Shown here: positions 49,427 through 62,851 of the stretch, in pieces
How positions within the stretch are numbered: position 1 is the stretch's first letter
Layout of the letters: every line of letters begins with the position of its first letter
The notes under the pieces: generated by a model
Told to the model about the DNA's origin: nothing
The model's input: the letters and a program-made list of their open reading frames with translations, nothing else
The model's database searches: none
NCBI GenBank assembly: GCA_002633025.1
Contig: NMRB01000451.1
Location: 242,565-306,564 of the forward strand
Reading direction: 5' to 3'
DNA: 64,000 bases
DNA from: Notospermus geniculatus
Taxonomy: Eukaryota > Nemertea > Pilidiophora > Heteronemertea > Lineidae
Position numbers and translations under genes: made by a program

Positions 49427-52400
49427 AGATAATGTATCACGGATATTTTCGCGGGCCACGAAATTCATTGTTTGTTTATATTTTCTTTGTTTATGTCCAG
49501 GCTTTCTTCGTCTTATGAGCAAATTGTTGGTGGCATGCCCCTTTAGAAATTCTGTTGATTCCAAAAGTATTCATTTTGGTGGATTGGCATGTCCCAAAAG
49601 TCCAAAATAACATAATGTAAACATTAATGTTTACAAACATTGAATGTAAACAATGAAGTCGTGATATATTATCTTTAACAAAAGGAGACAAAAGACATTC
49701 ATCATCATCGCTCCTGCATATTGCTACAACTTCTCTGACTGTTGCAAGCATAATCCTTCGATATGCACAAAAAGGGTGAAAATTTTACCCTGCGGCACTG
49801 TTATTGGCAATTGTTGTATGAATTTCTTAGACAAAGTGAAACCACAGACACGAGATAACATCAGTTTTTTGCGGGATTGATAACACAGATACAAATGAAT
49901 GAATCAACAGGCAAGTTCAGAAAGTAAGATTTGATACAGAAATCTTGTACAGACAGGGAAAATTTTGCCTGAAAGGACACCTCAGACTCCCAGAATGGGG
50001 AAGGACATGAAATCAATCAATATGGCACTTTGATTGAAATAAGCACGGAAATGGGCTGGAATGAAGATAATTGATTTTAGCTGATTGAAATGTGTGTGAT
50101 TGACAGTTCACTTTAATTGAACAATTTGGACATTTAAGGACACTGATATTCCCATCAGGTGTATCTGCATCAGTTGATTTTTTTGCTGTAAATTTTCAGT
50201 GAAGAAAAAGCGCTTTGTAAGAATGGTATCATGATCTCAAACTAGAATTGTTATTAACACTCATAAGAACCATGTTGAAATACAACTCCATATATTTAAA
50301 TAGTACACAGACCGTCTATACCCTGATGAAGTGCCCTACCCGACTGACTGTCTAGGCTTCTCTTTTAAGCACTTTGTGATTGCATCTCTTACTTACCACA
50401 CAGAGAGGGTTAACTTCAGCACCCCAATGAACTATAGGCTCCAAAAATTGAAAAAAATAACATGCATCTCTGAAACATGTAGAAAGCATCTGTGGCTTAT
50501 CTGGATTTATCAAAACCTGCAACCAAAAGAAGTTGTTGTAGGAAGACTGCCAGCTGAGGGAAGGCCACCAGATGAGTGAATTCTTCACCTAATGAACTTC
50601 ACCAACATCTCAGCAGCCAATTCAGCCGATCAGACCTCTGATCCATCTTGGGGAGGAATGAGAAAATAGAGATGCCAGATAGAACTGCAGGGGAACTAAA
50701 ATCTTGATCAAAGTGGATGACCAAAGCAAGGAAAGCTTACCTCTCGCTGTATTTTACTTACTAACTTGCCATCTGGTACCCACACACCACGTTTGACATC
50801 TCAATATCAAATTCTTGCTTCAGTCAATGCTGGATGCAATCTCCTGGACAAGGTGTAGGTATATCCTCCTCAAAGGCAATCACGATATCTTGATATTGAT
50901 GGATATTGGCACCTGAACAAATGGAATGCCGTCTACCTGACAGAGGAAAGCCCGAGGGGTGGATAACACACGAGTTACAACATCTTAAGTGAGAAAAGGC
51001 GTCAGGGGGTAGGTCAGAGTGGTTGTCAAAACACAGGGAGAGGTCACTGGTCTCACCAATATAACACCCCTTAAAGATTTCCTTCTTGACCATCTTGGCC
51101 ACCTTCAATCACCATCAGCTGGACTCCAATGGAATTCCACAGATAACTTGCAACGTGGACATCGGCAGAAATTTAAAGGATGTGTTGTTTCTTAAATGTC
51201 ACCGATAGTCACAGTCCATTGAGAGTTTTCAGCATGCGACACAACTTTTCTTAATTTCCCAATTCGTATCCAATGCGGCAGTGCAAAGCTTTATCTACTG
51301 AAGCACAGCTGGCTAATAGATTTATGATAGCAGAAAGGTCAGCATTAATCTGTGTTCTAATGGCAAATACTAGTTACCTGATGGAGCAGAACATCCGTTC
51401 CTTACACTACATGCTCAGCAACTAGCTTCTCGGAGAAATTACCATGGTTTATTGGCCTAGGGTAATTTATCAACAACCACAGGTCAGCTGCTGCTGGCAG
51501 ATCCTGAATAGAAGCTAGAAGCGGTTGGACATGTTTGCCCCTAACCAAAATGAGAGACCAAAGGATATTGGGGACTATTTCTTCAGAGGATGTCATTGGA
51601 TCAAGTAAAATACACACACACCAATTCCTTCTGAGGATGTCTTTTAGTTTGAGTAAAATAGGCCTACAACTATCAGCAATTGATTATAACGACATGTGCC
51701 AAGTTACAAAAGATTTCTAATGCCCTGTACTATAATGTGATATATACAAAAACCGCAATATGTAGTCCTTTTGCAATGATCATGCTGATAATGACGTGAT
51801 CAAGATTCCATTGTGATTCACCTCACCACCAGCGGTCATATCCTCAACAGCTGACAGCAGTGGAGAAAGACAACAAGATGGAAACAAAGATATTTCATTA
51901 TCAAATATTGGACCAGACACTGATGGGCAAATGCTGGCTTATTACTCAATGTCTAGGATGAGTAATAAAACAGATACTTTTATACTCCGTGCATCTGGTG
52001 TCCTCTGATGGAACCAGCTGCTGCATGGTTATCCACAGAGGCACTGTTTTCCTTCTCTTTTGCAATGCAACAGGTCAAGAGCCGACTAACATTTCCTTAT
52101 CAGCAAAGGGATGTGGAAACTGAGTAGCAAGCAGTGGAACCAACCTTCAGAGTGTTGCAGCAGCCCTTGTATGAGATCATCGTGATCGAGGTTGGCTCTT
52201 CAAGCATAACACCCATGCGAGGTGCTTTTCTGATGCCCAAAACAGAGTTCATAGTCCCTTTAACAATAACAGCCTGATCTGATCACAGTCATCGCTTAGA
52301 TGTGCCATATAAAAGCAATTCAACAATTACAGTTTGCCTCGTAGGATCCTGGTCAGCAAATACTGATTTCATGATAAGGTGTGGTGTAAAACATATCCAC

Positions 52401-55400
52401 TATCTACTAACAAATCACAAGACCTAACAACATTGACCATCTGGGTCTTTTCAGGTCAGAATTTATCAGAATTTATTGGCAATAGCCAGGGAATTTGTGG
52501 TCGAGTGCGGGTGGTCGGCCATCGGTGATATTCAGGAAAGGTTTTTAAGTGTAAAAACATATCCTTGCATATTGCACACCCAACATTATTTTCAAATTTC
52601 TCATCGTGGAGACACTGATCTGGTATCAATGGAAATAATCTACTGCCCTTTTTCAGTAAATAAGACAAATATATGGGTTTTTCAATGACAAGAAATCCCA
52701 GTTACTAGTGAACCTCAGCAGCGGACCATCAAAAACTGAGGAAGAATGCATTAGTTTTACATCCTGTCAGACTCAGTAAGCCCAAATCAACATCAGAAAT
52801 GCAAAACCTACTAAAATCTCCCCCCACACACAGATAACAAGGAACAAGAAGTGATAAAGCTTCTCTGAAACTTGAACATCGCTATCAAACTTTGATTTAA
52901 AGAAATACAATCGCCCTTCTGATCTTGGAAGTGCACCGCAGAAAGCAGAAAAATTCCACCTGTTGCTGATATCAGCTGTTCTTTTGTGTATTTTCAGGAT
53001 TGAGCTTTCGCAATGTTTATGACTCCTTGGGAAGTTCTTCAGCTCTCTAACAGCCAACTGGTATTACACAAGTTATGCCACGAAGTCTTGTGGGATGAGG
53101 ATGCCCAGCCAGCTGCCTCTGCACCAACATTCCATCCGAGTTACCAAGAAATCTAAGCACTTATCCTGATGTGCGATAAGTGATGAACAAATATGATACT
53201 ATTTACCGAAGTTCTTATCCATGCAGTGACGACCAATATGCAAAAAGCCCAAAAGAATTCCTTGGCTCCATAACAGTGTTGAGTGGCACTGTTTGGTTTG
53301 TGACCGGAATACTAGATGGCATAAATTCCCCTGGCAAATTCGAAGCTTCTTGTCAATGAATTTTGGGGTTAGCAACTTTCTACTTTTTTTTCCTACTTCA
53401 TGTATAGCTCGACCTCCTTCGTGAAAAGCTGCAACATAGGAAGTGATTGCCTTTGAGACAAGTCATTTTGAGTGGACGTCAGACAAGCCACAACCTGAAC
53501 CTGTCAATCGAACAACAGAGATGGTTCCCATTCAAAAGACAGATGGATGTGCACATCACCAACTAAAAAGACGTGGGCATAGAAACATCCAAACAAAGCA
53601 TTCCTAAGATTTCTCATGGCAAACTGATCACTTCTTTCATCGATAAGAACATTTGTAAAGAAGGCGATAGGAAAATAATCTAAGTCTGGGGTACAGCAGA
53701 TTTGATTGACCACAAATATACACAGATGAAGGAAAGTCATCAATAAACGATCATGCTCAGGCTAACTATACTAGTGTTGAATTGCATATTGCGAATCACA
53801 AGGCGACCTGCCCAAACCAAGCCATTAGGGCTTTTCATTCAGATACCAATTAAAACCGTGCAAGTTTTGCCCCTTCATGAACTATAATGGCCTGTCAACT
53901 AGAAACCCTTGACAACATCAGGCAAGAGGTAACAAGATTTAGCCCAAGTCTCAAACTCTGATTGCAGCAACATTTGAAATGATTGGGCCATCTCCTGACA
54001 TTAGCCACTGCATGTGGAGATGTGACTAGTGGTCAGAAAGTTATAGTTCTGCTGTCTCTGTGGGAGACACTGGGTCACTAGCCACCAATGTTCTGGTACT
54101 GATGGCACACCCATGTTTGAAGAGCATTAAATCAGATGTCATAAGTTGTGTATAGTCCCTTTAACAATTATAATTTCTGATGAGCATCTTTAATCACTGT
54201 CAAAAGGAAGTCATAACTCATTGCAGTAATTAATCTTTTTCCATGAAACTTGCATTAATCATGTGGAATATCAGAGAAAACATGGTAAACACACCTGTTT
54301 CACACCCTGGTTTATGATTCTCACAACTCGGAAACTAATAAAATGCACATTAAAGCATATGCAAGTTTGCAAGACAGAGTGATCACATGGTATAACAAGG
54401 ATGATTTTCATCATCAATTGAGGAAGAATCCACCAGTGGCTTGATCCCGCTAGGACCACAACTGTATTGCACCAGTTAGCTCATCAAATTATGTTGTGTA
54501 ATCTTACCTTGGCATTGATCAAAGTTGCATCAGCCAACATGTCATTTTATAGCCAATTGCAGAGCATCCAACTTTTCCATTTACAAGGATGTCATAGTCA
54601 TCGTCACACTTTATGTTAACAATTATGAAAAAAAGGACAATTTAATTCCTGCTATTCAAGAGAAATCGCCTGAATGAGGAATAATGAGGAATATCACACA
54701 CGACACTTTCAAGAGAAATCTCAGCTGCAACCCCCTTGCAGTCCTAGGAAACACATCAACTCATCTATAGTTCAAGTCCACAGACACTTGCGAAGGAAAT
54801 ATTGCTATAGTCCTCTGAATCTATGAGTAGTACAGCAGCTGTAGCTCTGATGTCCTGATGCTCCCTCCACCCACTTTGATAAGGAGTCAAGCAGACACGT
54901 TTGTGCATATACATCATCATCAGATCCTGATTGAAATATTTACTCCCAAAATCAACCAGATGATTATACTAAGATCAACCTAATGATCTCCATCAATATC
55001 TCATGGTTCTGACTCAAACGCTATTATACCTGTAGACCTGTAGACCTCGAGGCCTACCTAACATCCAACAACTAGACAGACGGGCCATACTGTTGGATAA
55101 CACCAAAAACCAGCTGGTTTATAATAATTTGTTGATTTACACTGCTATCTACTCACTCACACTGTATCAGAGATGAATTGCACCAATATTGAGATTCAAA
55201 ACAAAGAATCAAAGCAACAATTTGATAGTGGACATACCATACCAAGGTTGAAGGATGAAATCAACCAGTGCAATTGCTTCATCACCAGAGACTGGAAATC
55301 ACCACAAGACAGAGGGTGAATCAAGGATGATGTCAACATTACCCTTGATTCATCTTGACTGACATCAACTCCACTAAGAGCCCCATCATCCATAGAATGA

Positions 55401-58400
55401 CATTCCATCATGTCTTAGACCAATTTCGGAAATCCCCGCCGATGCGAAGTGACGCGGTCATTTCTGGAATGCACCTGATGCGGGTGTAAGGAGATCAGAT
55501 GTGTCAAGGGAGCTCGTGTTATTGATCTTCGATAATATAAAGGGGTTGCAAGTGAGAAAATGATAGGACTGATCATTGTAAGTTATTGACAAATCTTGCA
55601 TGGAAACTTTGAACATCAGGTCAGCTTTTTATTGTTGTAATCATATGAATTTGCAATTTTCTCTAAGTCGACCATGGATTCATATCATGATAGCTGCCTA
55701 AAGACTGATTTCCTGTCAGGTGAAACACAAACACAAACTGGCATGAATCTAAGTGTGTGATAGTTTAGCACGGTCTGGCAGTTTTCTGATGCCCTCACCG
55801 ACCAAGACTTTCACTTCACTCTGACCACCTCAAGCCAATGGAAACTGCTGCAATAATGATCACTACTATCTCTGCAAAATCCTTGCAAAATCCCCCATGT
55901 TTGGCTAATTTTAATCATTCCCCATCCTCGCGCATGGCTTTTTTGGCCAATTCCAGTCCTAGTCGTTCCCAATCCCCCATACACTGAGCTTTGAACAATT
56001 CTAGTCAGAGAATTGCTCCACCCAGAGATGTGGGACCTGTCCTGATCAGCAGCGATTCAAAGCGAAACTTCTAGCAAACACTTCCCCAGAGTCTCAAACA
56101 ATCAGTCATTATCATTTGAGTGTATTACAGATTCTTTAGCACCCATTATGGTATTTCAGTTTAAGTCACAATCACATACGAAGTCAATCAATCATATTAT
56201 GACATGAATTTATGCGAGAGTGATCACTAAAGCTTCATTAAACGCTTGTTTAACGTCTCCTGACAAATAGCTCCTCTGTTGCTATTGATCGCAGCAAATA
56301 CCATACTGCTGTCATTACTCTGGGGCTGACTGCTAGAGACCCCATGTATTAACCGCAAGAACTGACATCAGTTTCAATATCTCGGACACCTTTTGCAGGA
56401 ATGTTACACCAGAGGACTCTACCTCATCAGAGTCATGCACGGCTCTACACCACAAATGATTGCCTTGGTAAGCTGTTGCAGGGTAATTTCATGTACATGT
56501 GGAGCACCCAACCAACTCTGCCCCACATCATCAGTCGACAATGTTCTACATGGTGTTCAACATTTTACAAAAGTCAAGGCCTGAATAATGCAAGACATGA
56601 AAAACCAGACATCAAATGAGAAAAGAATGAGACGCTCTCTTGTAGAATCAAAGATGTAGCTTGGTGCAGAGGATTCAGATCTGCAAGTTAAAGTGACTGA
56701 TTTCATAAAGCCCAACTGCCAAGGACTTTTGAAGATCAAGAATTACATGCAGGAGTTGTTGTTGTTGTAAAACTATTGGAAACCATCCACGTTACAGCCA
56801 CCTGAAAACCTATTGAAATGTTCAGGCTGGACTGTTGTTGCCACAAATTGGCATTGACGTCCCTCATTCCTTCATGTAATCAGATTTAAATGACAGATGG
56901 CCACTTAAGTTGAAATAAATGCAGTGGAACGGCGATAGTCCATTAGAAGAACGTATGATAGTAATTTGGTCACAAATATTACAAATAATTGCTTTAATGC
57001 ATTCTGATTAAATGAATTATTTAATTTTCTCAATGATGGTAAAGCAATGTAATGTTTTTTGACATCAAAGCATATTTACATGAATACCCACTGACAGACA
57101 AGTTCCCATAACAACAAAGTTTTTGAGTGCAAGCGGATAATGGTGTTCAACCATAATTGGAAATACCACCATGAGTTACCACTTCGTTCAGCAACAGTTA
57201 ACCCATAAGCCCAATCGGTGATTCACATCCTTCATGAATTCACTGCACACAATATTTACTCTCTGATGCCAAAGTTCTTGACGACCATCTTCCAGGTTTT
57301 GCTACTTCAACAAGAACTACGGTAGAAGTCTCCCGCCCAAGACTAAATCTCACTGATGGACATCCCACAAAGTGCACAATAGTTTCTTTGGGGGAGGGGG
57401 TATGCTACTCTGCATCTCAACCTTGACCATATACCAGCAAAATGCTGCTGTCATGATGAAATTCTATGGAAAATTTTTGATATTGATTGAATGAGATCGG
57501 AGCCAGAGGCAAACAACCAAACACATAACTATCTTATTCCACCTGTAGGGCCTTACAAGGCAGATCACACATGCATCAATGATGCCACAGGCAAGACGGA
57601 TTCAAGCAAAGCACACAGTCAGTGTCAGCAGCCCTATATTGGACAGAAATGCATTTTCGCTCGCTTATGAATTTTTGCTAATAAGACTATGAATTGATGA
57701 TTAAAGACATCTGAGGGCAAAGAGGCATTTCTGAGCTTTCAATTGGAATATTGCTCATGTGAAACCTGTCATGAGGTGAATACAAGAAGTAACTGTCCAC
57801 TCCTGGTCACAGTAACGTCTTCACTTCTGAATAACATACCAGTAATTCTACTGCATTTCTCACAACAATCAACATCCTGATATTTGAAATGCAAGCGTCT
57901 GGTGCTTGACAAGACAGTTTGATCATGTTTTTGCTGATTGGGTGTGGCCATGAAAATGCTGCATGATTTATTCGTTATGATACAAGCTGTTACTAGGTGT
58001 GGTGCCATGAGGAAATGAATTATTGGAAGTCAGAAAAAGTAGTAAATTGGTGATTTAGGAAATTATTGACATTAATTAGAACCTGGACGTCAGACGAACA
58101 ATTTCGACTTAGGGAAGGTGCAGCAGTCTGTTGCCCAAAAAACATGCAGTTTTGTCATTTCAGAGTCAGAGCTTTCCTATCTGATTTGCCTGAATAGCGA
58201 GTACCGGGTACCGCTGAAATGATGAAATGATGTCACTGCCATCAATGCTAAACCACGGCATGCTGCGACAATACTACCATGCTATACCAGGATCCACCAC
58301 CGAACCAACTGAGGAACTTTTATAAGAATGTGTGAAAAATTGACTCAAAATCAGTTAAAAGGAGCAACTCGTCATCGGAATCAAGAGCAGTCATCCTCTA

Positions 58401-61400
58401 TCCCTGTTATTTAATCCCCATACACAGAGTACAGGTTAACACCGGTATCACAGTCTGATGACAATGTCAAACGAGACATATAATAACCTGCTATGAAATC
58501 GTGTGTCAAACTTCAAAGTTTGTGACAAGCAACGAATCAATTCAGCAATATTGATAAAATCACGAGATTAAAGACCATGTCATCGAATGTTTACTTAGCA
58601 GAGAGTGAGCCTGGTGACAAAGGACAACGTGTATTTTAAATGGCCATAATGTATTGAACATTTAACCACAACAAACTATATATCATTAAAATCATTGTCA
58701 GGGGCAGAGCGTGATTCAGTATTCAATACTTTTCATCATCTGAACTGAGTTAAATATAATGGGATAAAAGGGCGGGGAACATCAGCAGTAACACCCTTGA
58801 GTGAAACGCCATGCACACTTTCTGACAGAGCTGATTATCAAATATGATCTCTCAGGTCCTTAGAGATGAAAACTATATTGGAGGAAGCTGTAGGCGAGGT
58901 CATAAATTACTTTTTTCATGTTTTTTTCACTGATAACTGAGCTTAAGCCAAAAGCAGTAGGCACAGATGAGATGATGGAGTGAACGAAGGCCAATCAAGT
59001 CCTGAAAACCAGTCATATTTCTTCATCTGTCCATGTTTTTGCCTTTGGTTTCAGAAGAAACATACAAGACTGCTAAGTATGATACTACAGGGGGAATTCA
59101 GAAGCCCAGCTATCTATACTGAGATAACAGAAGTCAGAGATGTTGATCTCCATAGCCCACTGCATTTGTCACAACTGATGAAAGATATTATCAGCTGCCT
59201 GTCATCATCTGAAAAATTGGGAATGGCATTTGGTAGGAACGCTCCTATAACCTGGGTTATGCATTCTGAATACTAATGTAATATGCTAGAACCACACTGC
59301 AGTCAATGAAGAAGTCCATTCATTATTTATACATCTAAATATGAAGAGTACCACCACTGAATCAACAGTAATAATTTTGGTTGGACAGGAAGTTTCATCT
59401 TTGAGAAAAGCACAGCAGTTGGCCTCCACCAAAAGCCAAGTTCTGATGCCTTTGAACCCCTATTCATGGGTAGCAGTGTTGCACACCACTCGTGCCTTTT
59501 TTGACATCAGTTATTTACACTGAATGGGTGAACAGAGCATATTTCACCTCATCAAAATGGTGTTTCATTAACCAAACAATTACCAAAGATATGTTTGGCA
59601 CCACATCAGACATTGATCACCCATGATGACAGCAATATCCCATATATTGTCCAAGCGTCTGATCATCTGACAGAGCACGTCATCCTTATCAGAACATCGC
59701 AAGCAAATGGCAGATGAAGGACCATTTCAACAGAGGAATAGAAATGATGGATGATAATGATAATGAGCAGCTAGGCTTTGCAGCTTACTCACAATATTGT
59801 CTGAGTCAACGAAAGTTCACCACAGACCACTTCAGAAGACCTCTACATCACACATTTGCAACTGGATACAACTTGTCGCCACTGAGCAACCTGGCAACTG
59901 GGAGGAGCTGGCTGAAACTGGAGGCAACTGATCAGTTGCCAGAAATGGTCGATGCACACACCCTTGTGACTTGGTGGAACTGAAATCACCAGCACCGCAG
60001 TAGCTGCGAGTTGCACATGTTCAACTTTCTACTGAATAGTTACGGTATATCAGTTTCGTTCAGTCGCAGTGATGTACGCTGGCTAATGCAACTAATTAGT
60101 ACCAGTTTCTCTGAACAAAATCGAGTCGCATCGAGTCTCAACACCCTGGATGCTACCGAGTATCTGCCATTCGCTGGGTCAATGTATGCAGTCAGGACAT
60201 AACAACTGATTGGATGCTCTCCTAGTTTTCCTGAGTTGTTGAATTGATTGGATGAGCTCCTCCAGTCACAAGTGCAAAGTACGCTAGGCTTAATGTTTTA
60301 AGTTCAATTCCTTTACATCCTTTACAAGCATTATTCATCCTTAACTTCCCTACTACTACGTTATGACATTACTGATCACAGATCCACCCACCAGCATCAT
60401 CAAAATGGCTTATGAAGAAATGATTCAAGATCAAGGGGTGAAGATGCCTGTGACTGAAGCACTTGTCACCAAGTTCAGAGTGGACATGATTTGAAAGCTT
60501 GAAATGCTATCAGAAGAGATAGGGAAGCAATGGTTAGCATCTTTCACTATTTATTCCCACAGGAGTCGTCATACTAAGTTGTTATTACTGCCTCAGCCTT
60601 ATTGGATCAGTGTAATCATAGTGACCTTGAGTTCGGTCATCAGTACTTGGATGGATGACCACGCATACAATACAATCAACTTGATATACCTCCCAGAAAT
60701 CTCTTGGGGATAAAGTGGCTTTTCTATTAATCCCAGTCCCTCTACATGCATTGCCACATCGTTAATTCCAGTCATGCGAGTAACCATTTTATTGCAAGAA
60801 CGTGTAACCCAGAACCATAAATATGTCATATAAAGAGATGATCTAGTGTTTGGGATCATCATTTTCTAAATCTTCATCTAGATTACTTCAAGATGATGCT
60901 GTACAGGAGAAATGTTGTGAAACAATCAATCAGGTATCTCAAATGATTTTGTTTCTCTTTTAGCTGATTTTGTAGGGTTTGTATTTGAAAACAGACTCCC
61001 ACTGAATGATTCTCGAAGTTTATAGAAGTGGACTTTAAACCCAAAGCATCCAACAATAAAACAGGTCAAGTCCGCTGCTGTCAGTGTATAAATTCGAGTG
61101 GTTGCTGAGTGTCATTTATAACTAAGCGTCAGAAAACAGAACAGTTAATGGTTTTCCTGTCCCAAACCAATAATTACATCACATCAAGACAACTTTGCGA
61201 CTTTTTCATCATGTTGATGAAAACACTTTTCCCGCTACTTCCATTTCAAACCACAAAATGCTAATGGAAACCGACACTTTAAATACCATTCTTATTTCAC
61301 TTGACACTCCAGTTAACCAACTGGTAGGTCAGCACTGGGCAGGAACAGCAATTTCAGTTGGGTGAAGAGAATGGTGAGGCTGAATTTGACAAAGGGGGAT

Positions 61401-61481
61401 GCACAATGGGTCCTGGTCACAAACATTGATTTTGAATCACTAGAACCATGCCACATTTCCAAATTCTCCCATATCAACCAT
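49427..61481. other. Gene-free stretch
   Basis: Apart from the eight-cysteine frame at 50824-51093, only short frames without domains occur. TAGTCCCTTTAACAAT appears at about 52254 and 54155, possibly right ends of another TTAA-type MITE family, but no left ends were found. No RNA gene was recognised. Confidence 0.45.
50824..51093 (-). CDS. Unrecognised 89-residue frame with eight cysteines
   Basis: The frame runs from the first ATG at 51093 to a TGA. It opens with a basic stretch (MVKKEIFKGC) and carries eight cysteines, including a CC pair and a C-terminal PCPGDC. There is no signal peptide or membrane segment. An in-frame stop lies just upstream of the open stretch, and no convincing acceptor or donor was seen. 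The cysteine density is more protein-like than in neighbouring frames. No family was recognised, and a chance open frame remains the main alternative. Confidence 0.17.
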   Translation of the reverse strand: MVKKEIFKGCYIGETSDLSLCFDNHSDLPPDAFSHLRCCNSCVIHPSGFPLSGRRHSICSGANIHQYQDIVIAFEEDIPTPCPGDCIQH

Positions 61482-61621
61482 ATTTATATACAGCCACAAA
61501 TATTCGAACTTGAACAAATAGATTATTTAATAAAGTAATGTGTGAGCAAAGATGTTGGCGCATAGCAACAAATGGAACCATCAAACGTGTGCAGTCCCAT
61601 CATCACCAGTGCATTTTCATA
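61482..61621 (+). repeat. 140-bp duplicated block, copy 1 (contig end)
   Basis: Identical to 61691-61830 except for one base (AATGTGTG versus AATGGGTG). It is followed by 68 bases and then the single N at 61690. Confidence 0.95.
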
Positions 61622-61689
61622 GGGCCTCGTCCGAGCAAATGGGAAGTAAACTGTGACATTACCATGAAATTTTCAAAGCAGTTTTTCTA

Positions 61690-61690
61690 N
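61690..61690. other. Single-N contig join with duplicated overlap
   Basis: The 140 bases after it repeat a block that starts 208 bases before it, which shows how these joins were made. Confidence 0.85.
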
Positions 61691-61830
61691 ATTTATATAC
61701 AGCCACAAATATTCGAACTTGAACAAATAGATTATTTAATAAAGTAATGGGTGAGCAAAGATGTTGGCGCATAGCAACAAATGGAACCATCAAACGTGTG
61801 CAGTCCCATCATCACCAGTGCATTTTCATA
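61691..61830 (+). repeat. 140-bp duplicated block, copy 2 (contig start)
   Basis: It begins at the very base after the N at 61690, as expected for an unmerged overlap between adjoining contigs. Confidence 0.95.
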
Positions 61831-62742
61831 TGTAATTGTCATGTCACAAGTCAGAATGATGGATGTAATCATTATGAGTGCCCAACAAATTTTTTCATAC
61901 GAGATGAGGATATATAATTACTGAGGAGAGTGGTGGGGCCTATATTTAATATTCCCCAACACAATTTCTCCTAAATTGAGAGTGCCATTGAAAATAACGA
62001 TAATTCTTCTGGTTTCCGAGTACTGAAACATAAGCTACAATTTCCCACACAACCCTGAGGAATGTCATGATACAAGGATGCAAAAAAAGTCAATCGGATG
62101 CCAATGCGTCAAGGGACCAAATTCACAACTGTCTTCCCTATAGCTTTTTCTGCTTTGGTAAACCATGAATTATTATAAAACAACAAGTGTTACACAATTC
62201 TTACATCTCGATATAGTGAACGTAATTGCAAAGTTTTAACAGCAGGGTGGTATCGTCCATTGCCATGAAATCATATTGCCTACGTAATAATGAACCATAT
62301 GATAGCAAAAGTTTAGTTTTGACTGATGACAATGGCGAATGCCTGTTCTGATGGCACGACTTTTCTCACAACTTCAGAATTCATTCAAAAACATGGAGTA
62401 TCTCTTCAATTCTAGTTTATATATTCCCATCACAAGATTCAATTCTAATGGTACTCCTCATGTGCCCACTTCACAAGCCAAAGTGTCTGTTTCTAAGGAA
62501 GCAGTTTTTCAGTTCCAGTTACAAGAGTTGTGGCAAAAGTATCTATGTTATGGCAAATAGTCGGTTCCAAATGGCAAGTGTCCTTCTCTGAGAGCACGAG
62601 TCCCATTTCAATGGCAATAGCCTTACTGATGTTTGATGGAAAGAAATGACAGTTGAATATTATTATGTGATGGAAGTAAATGATTCAAGGACACCATACA
62701 CCAATTTTTCTTTTTTGACTCAGGTTGCGTTCTAAACAATCT
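61831..62742. other. Non-coding stretch
   Basis: I see no gene. Only a 73-codon frame at 62339-62560 without motif. Confidence 0.45.
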
Positions 62743-62851
62743 GGGGTGTGTTTCATAAAGTGACTTTAAGCTAATGGTACTTTTGACCAAATGGAAAATG
62801 CATTGAAGTTAAGGTACCATTAGCCTAAACTCACTCTATGAAACAGGCCCC
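62743..62851. mobile_element. Palindromic MITE (about 109 bp)
   Basis: The ends GGGGTGTGTTTCATAAAGTGA and CTCACTCTATGAAACAGGCCCC are inverted repeats. The inner arms TTAAGCTAATGGTAC and GGTACCATTAGCCTAA continue the pairing, so nearly the whole element folds into one hairpin around a short centre. Elements with a TTTCATAAAG terminus are common in marine invertebrate genomes. The target duplication is not clear. Confidence 0.8.
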
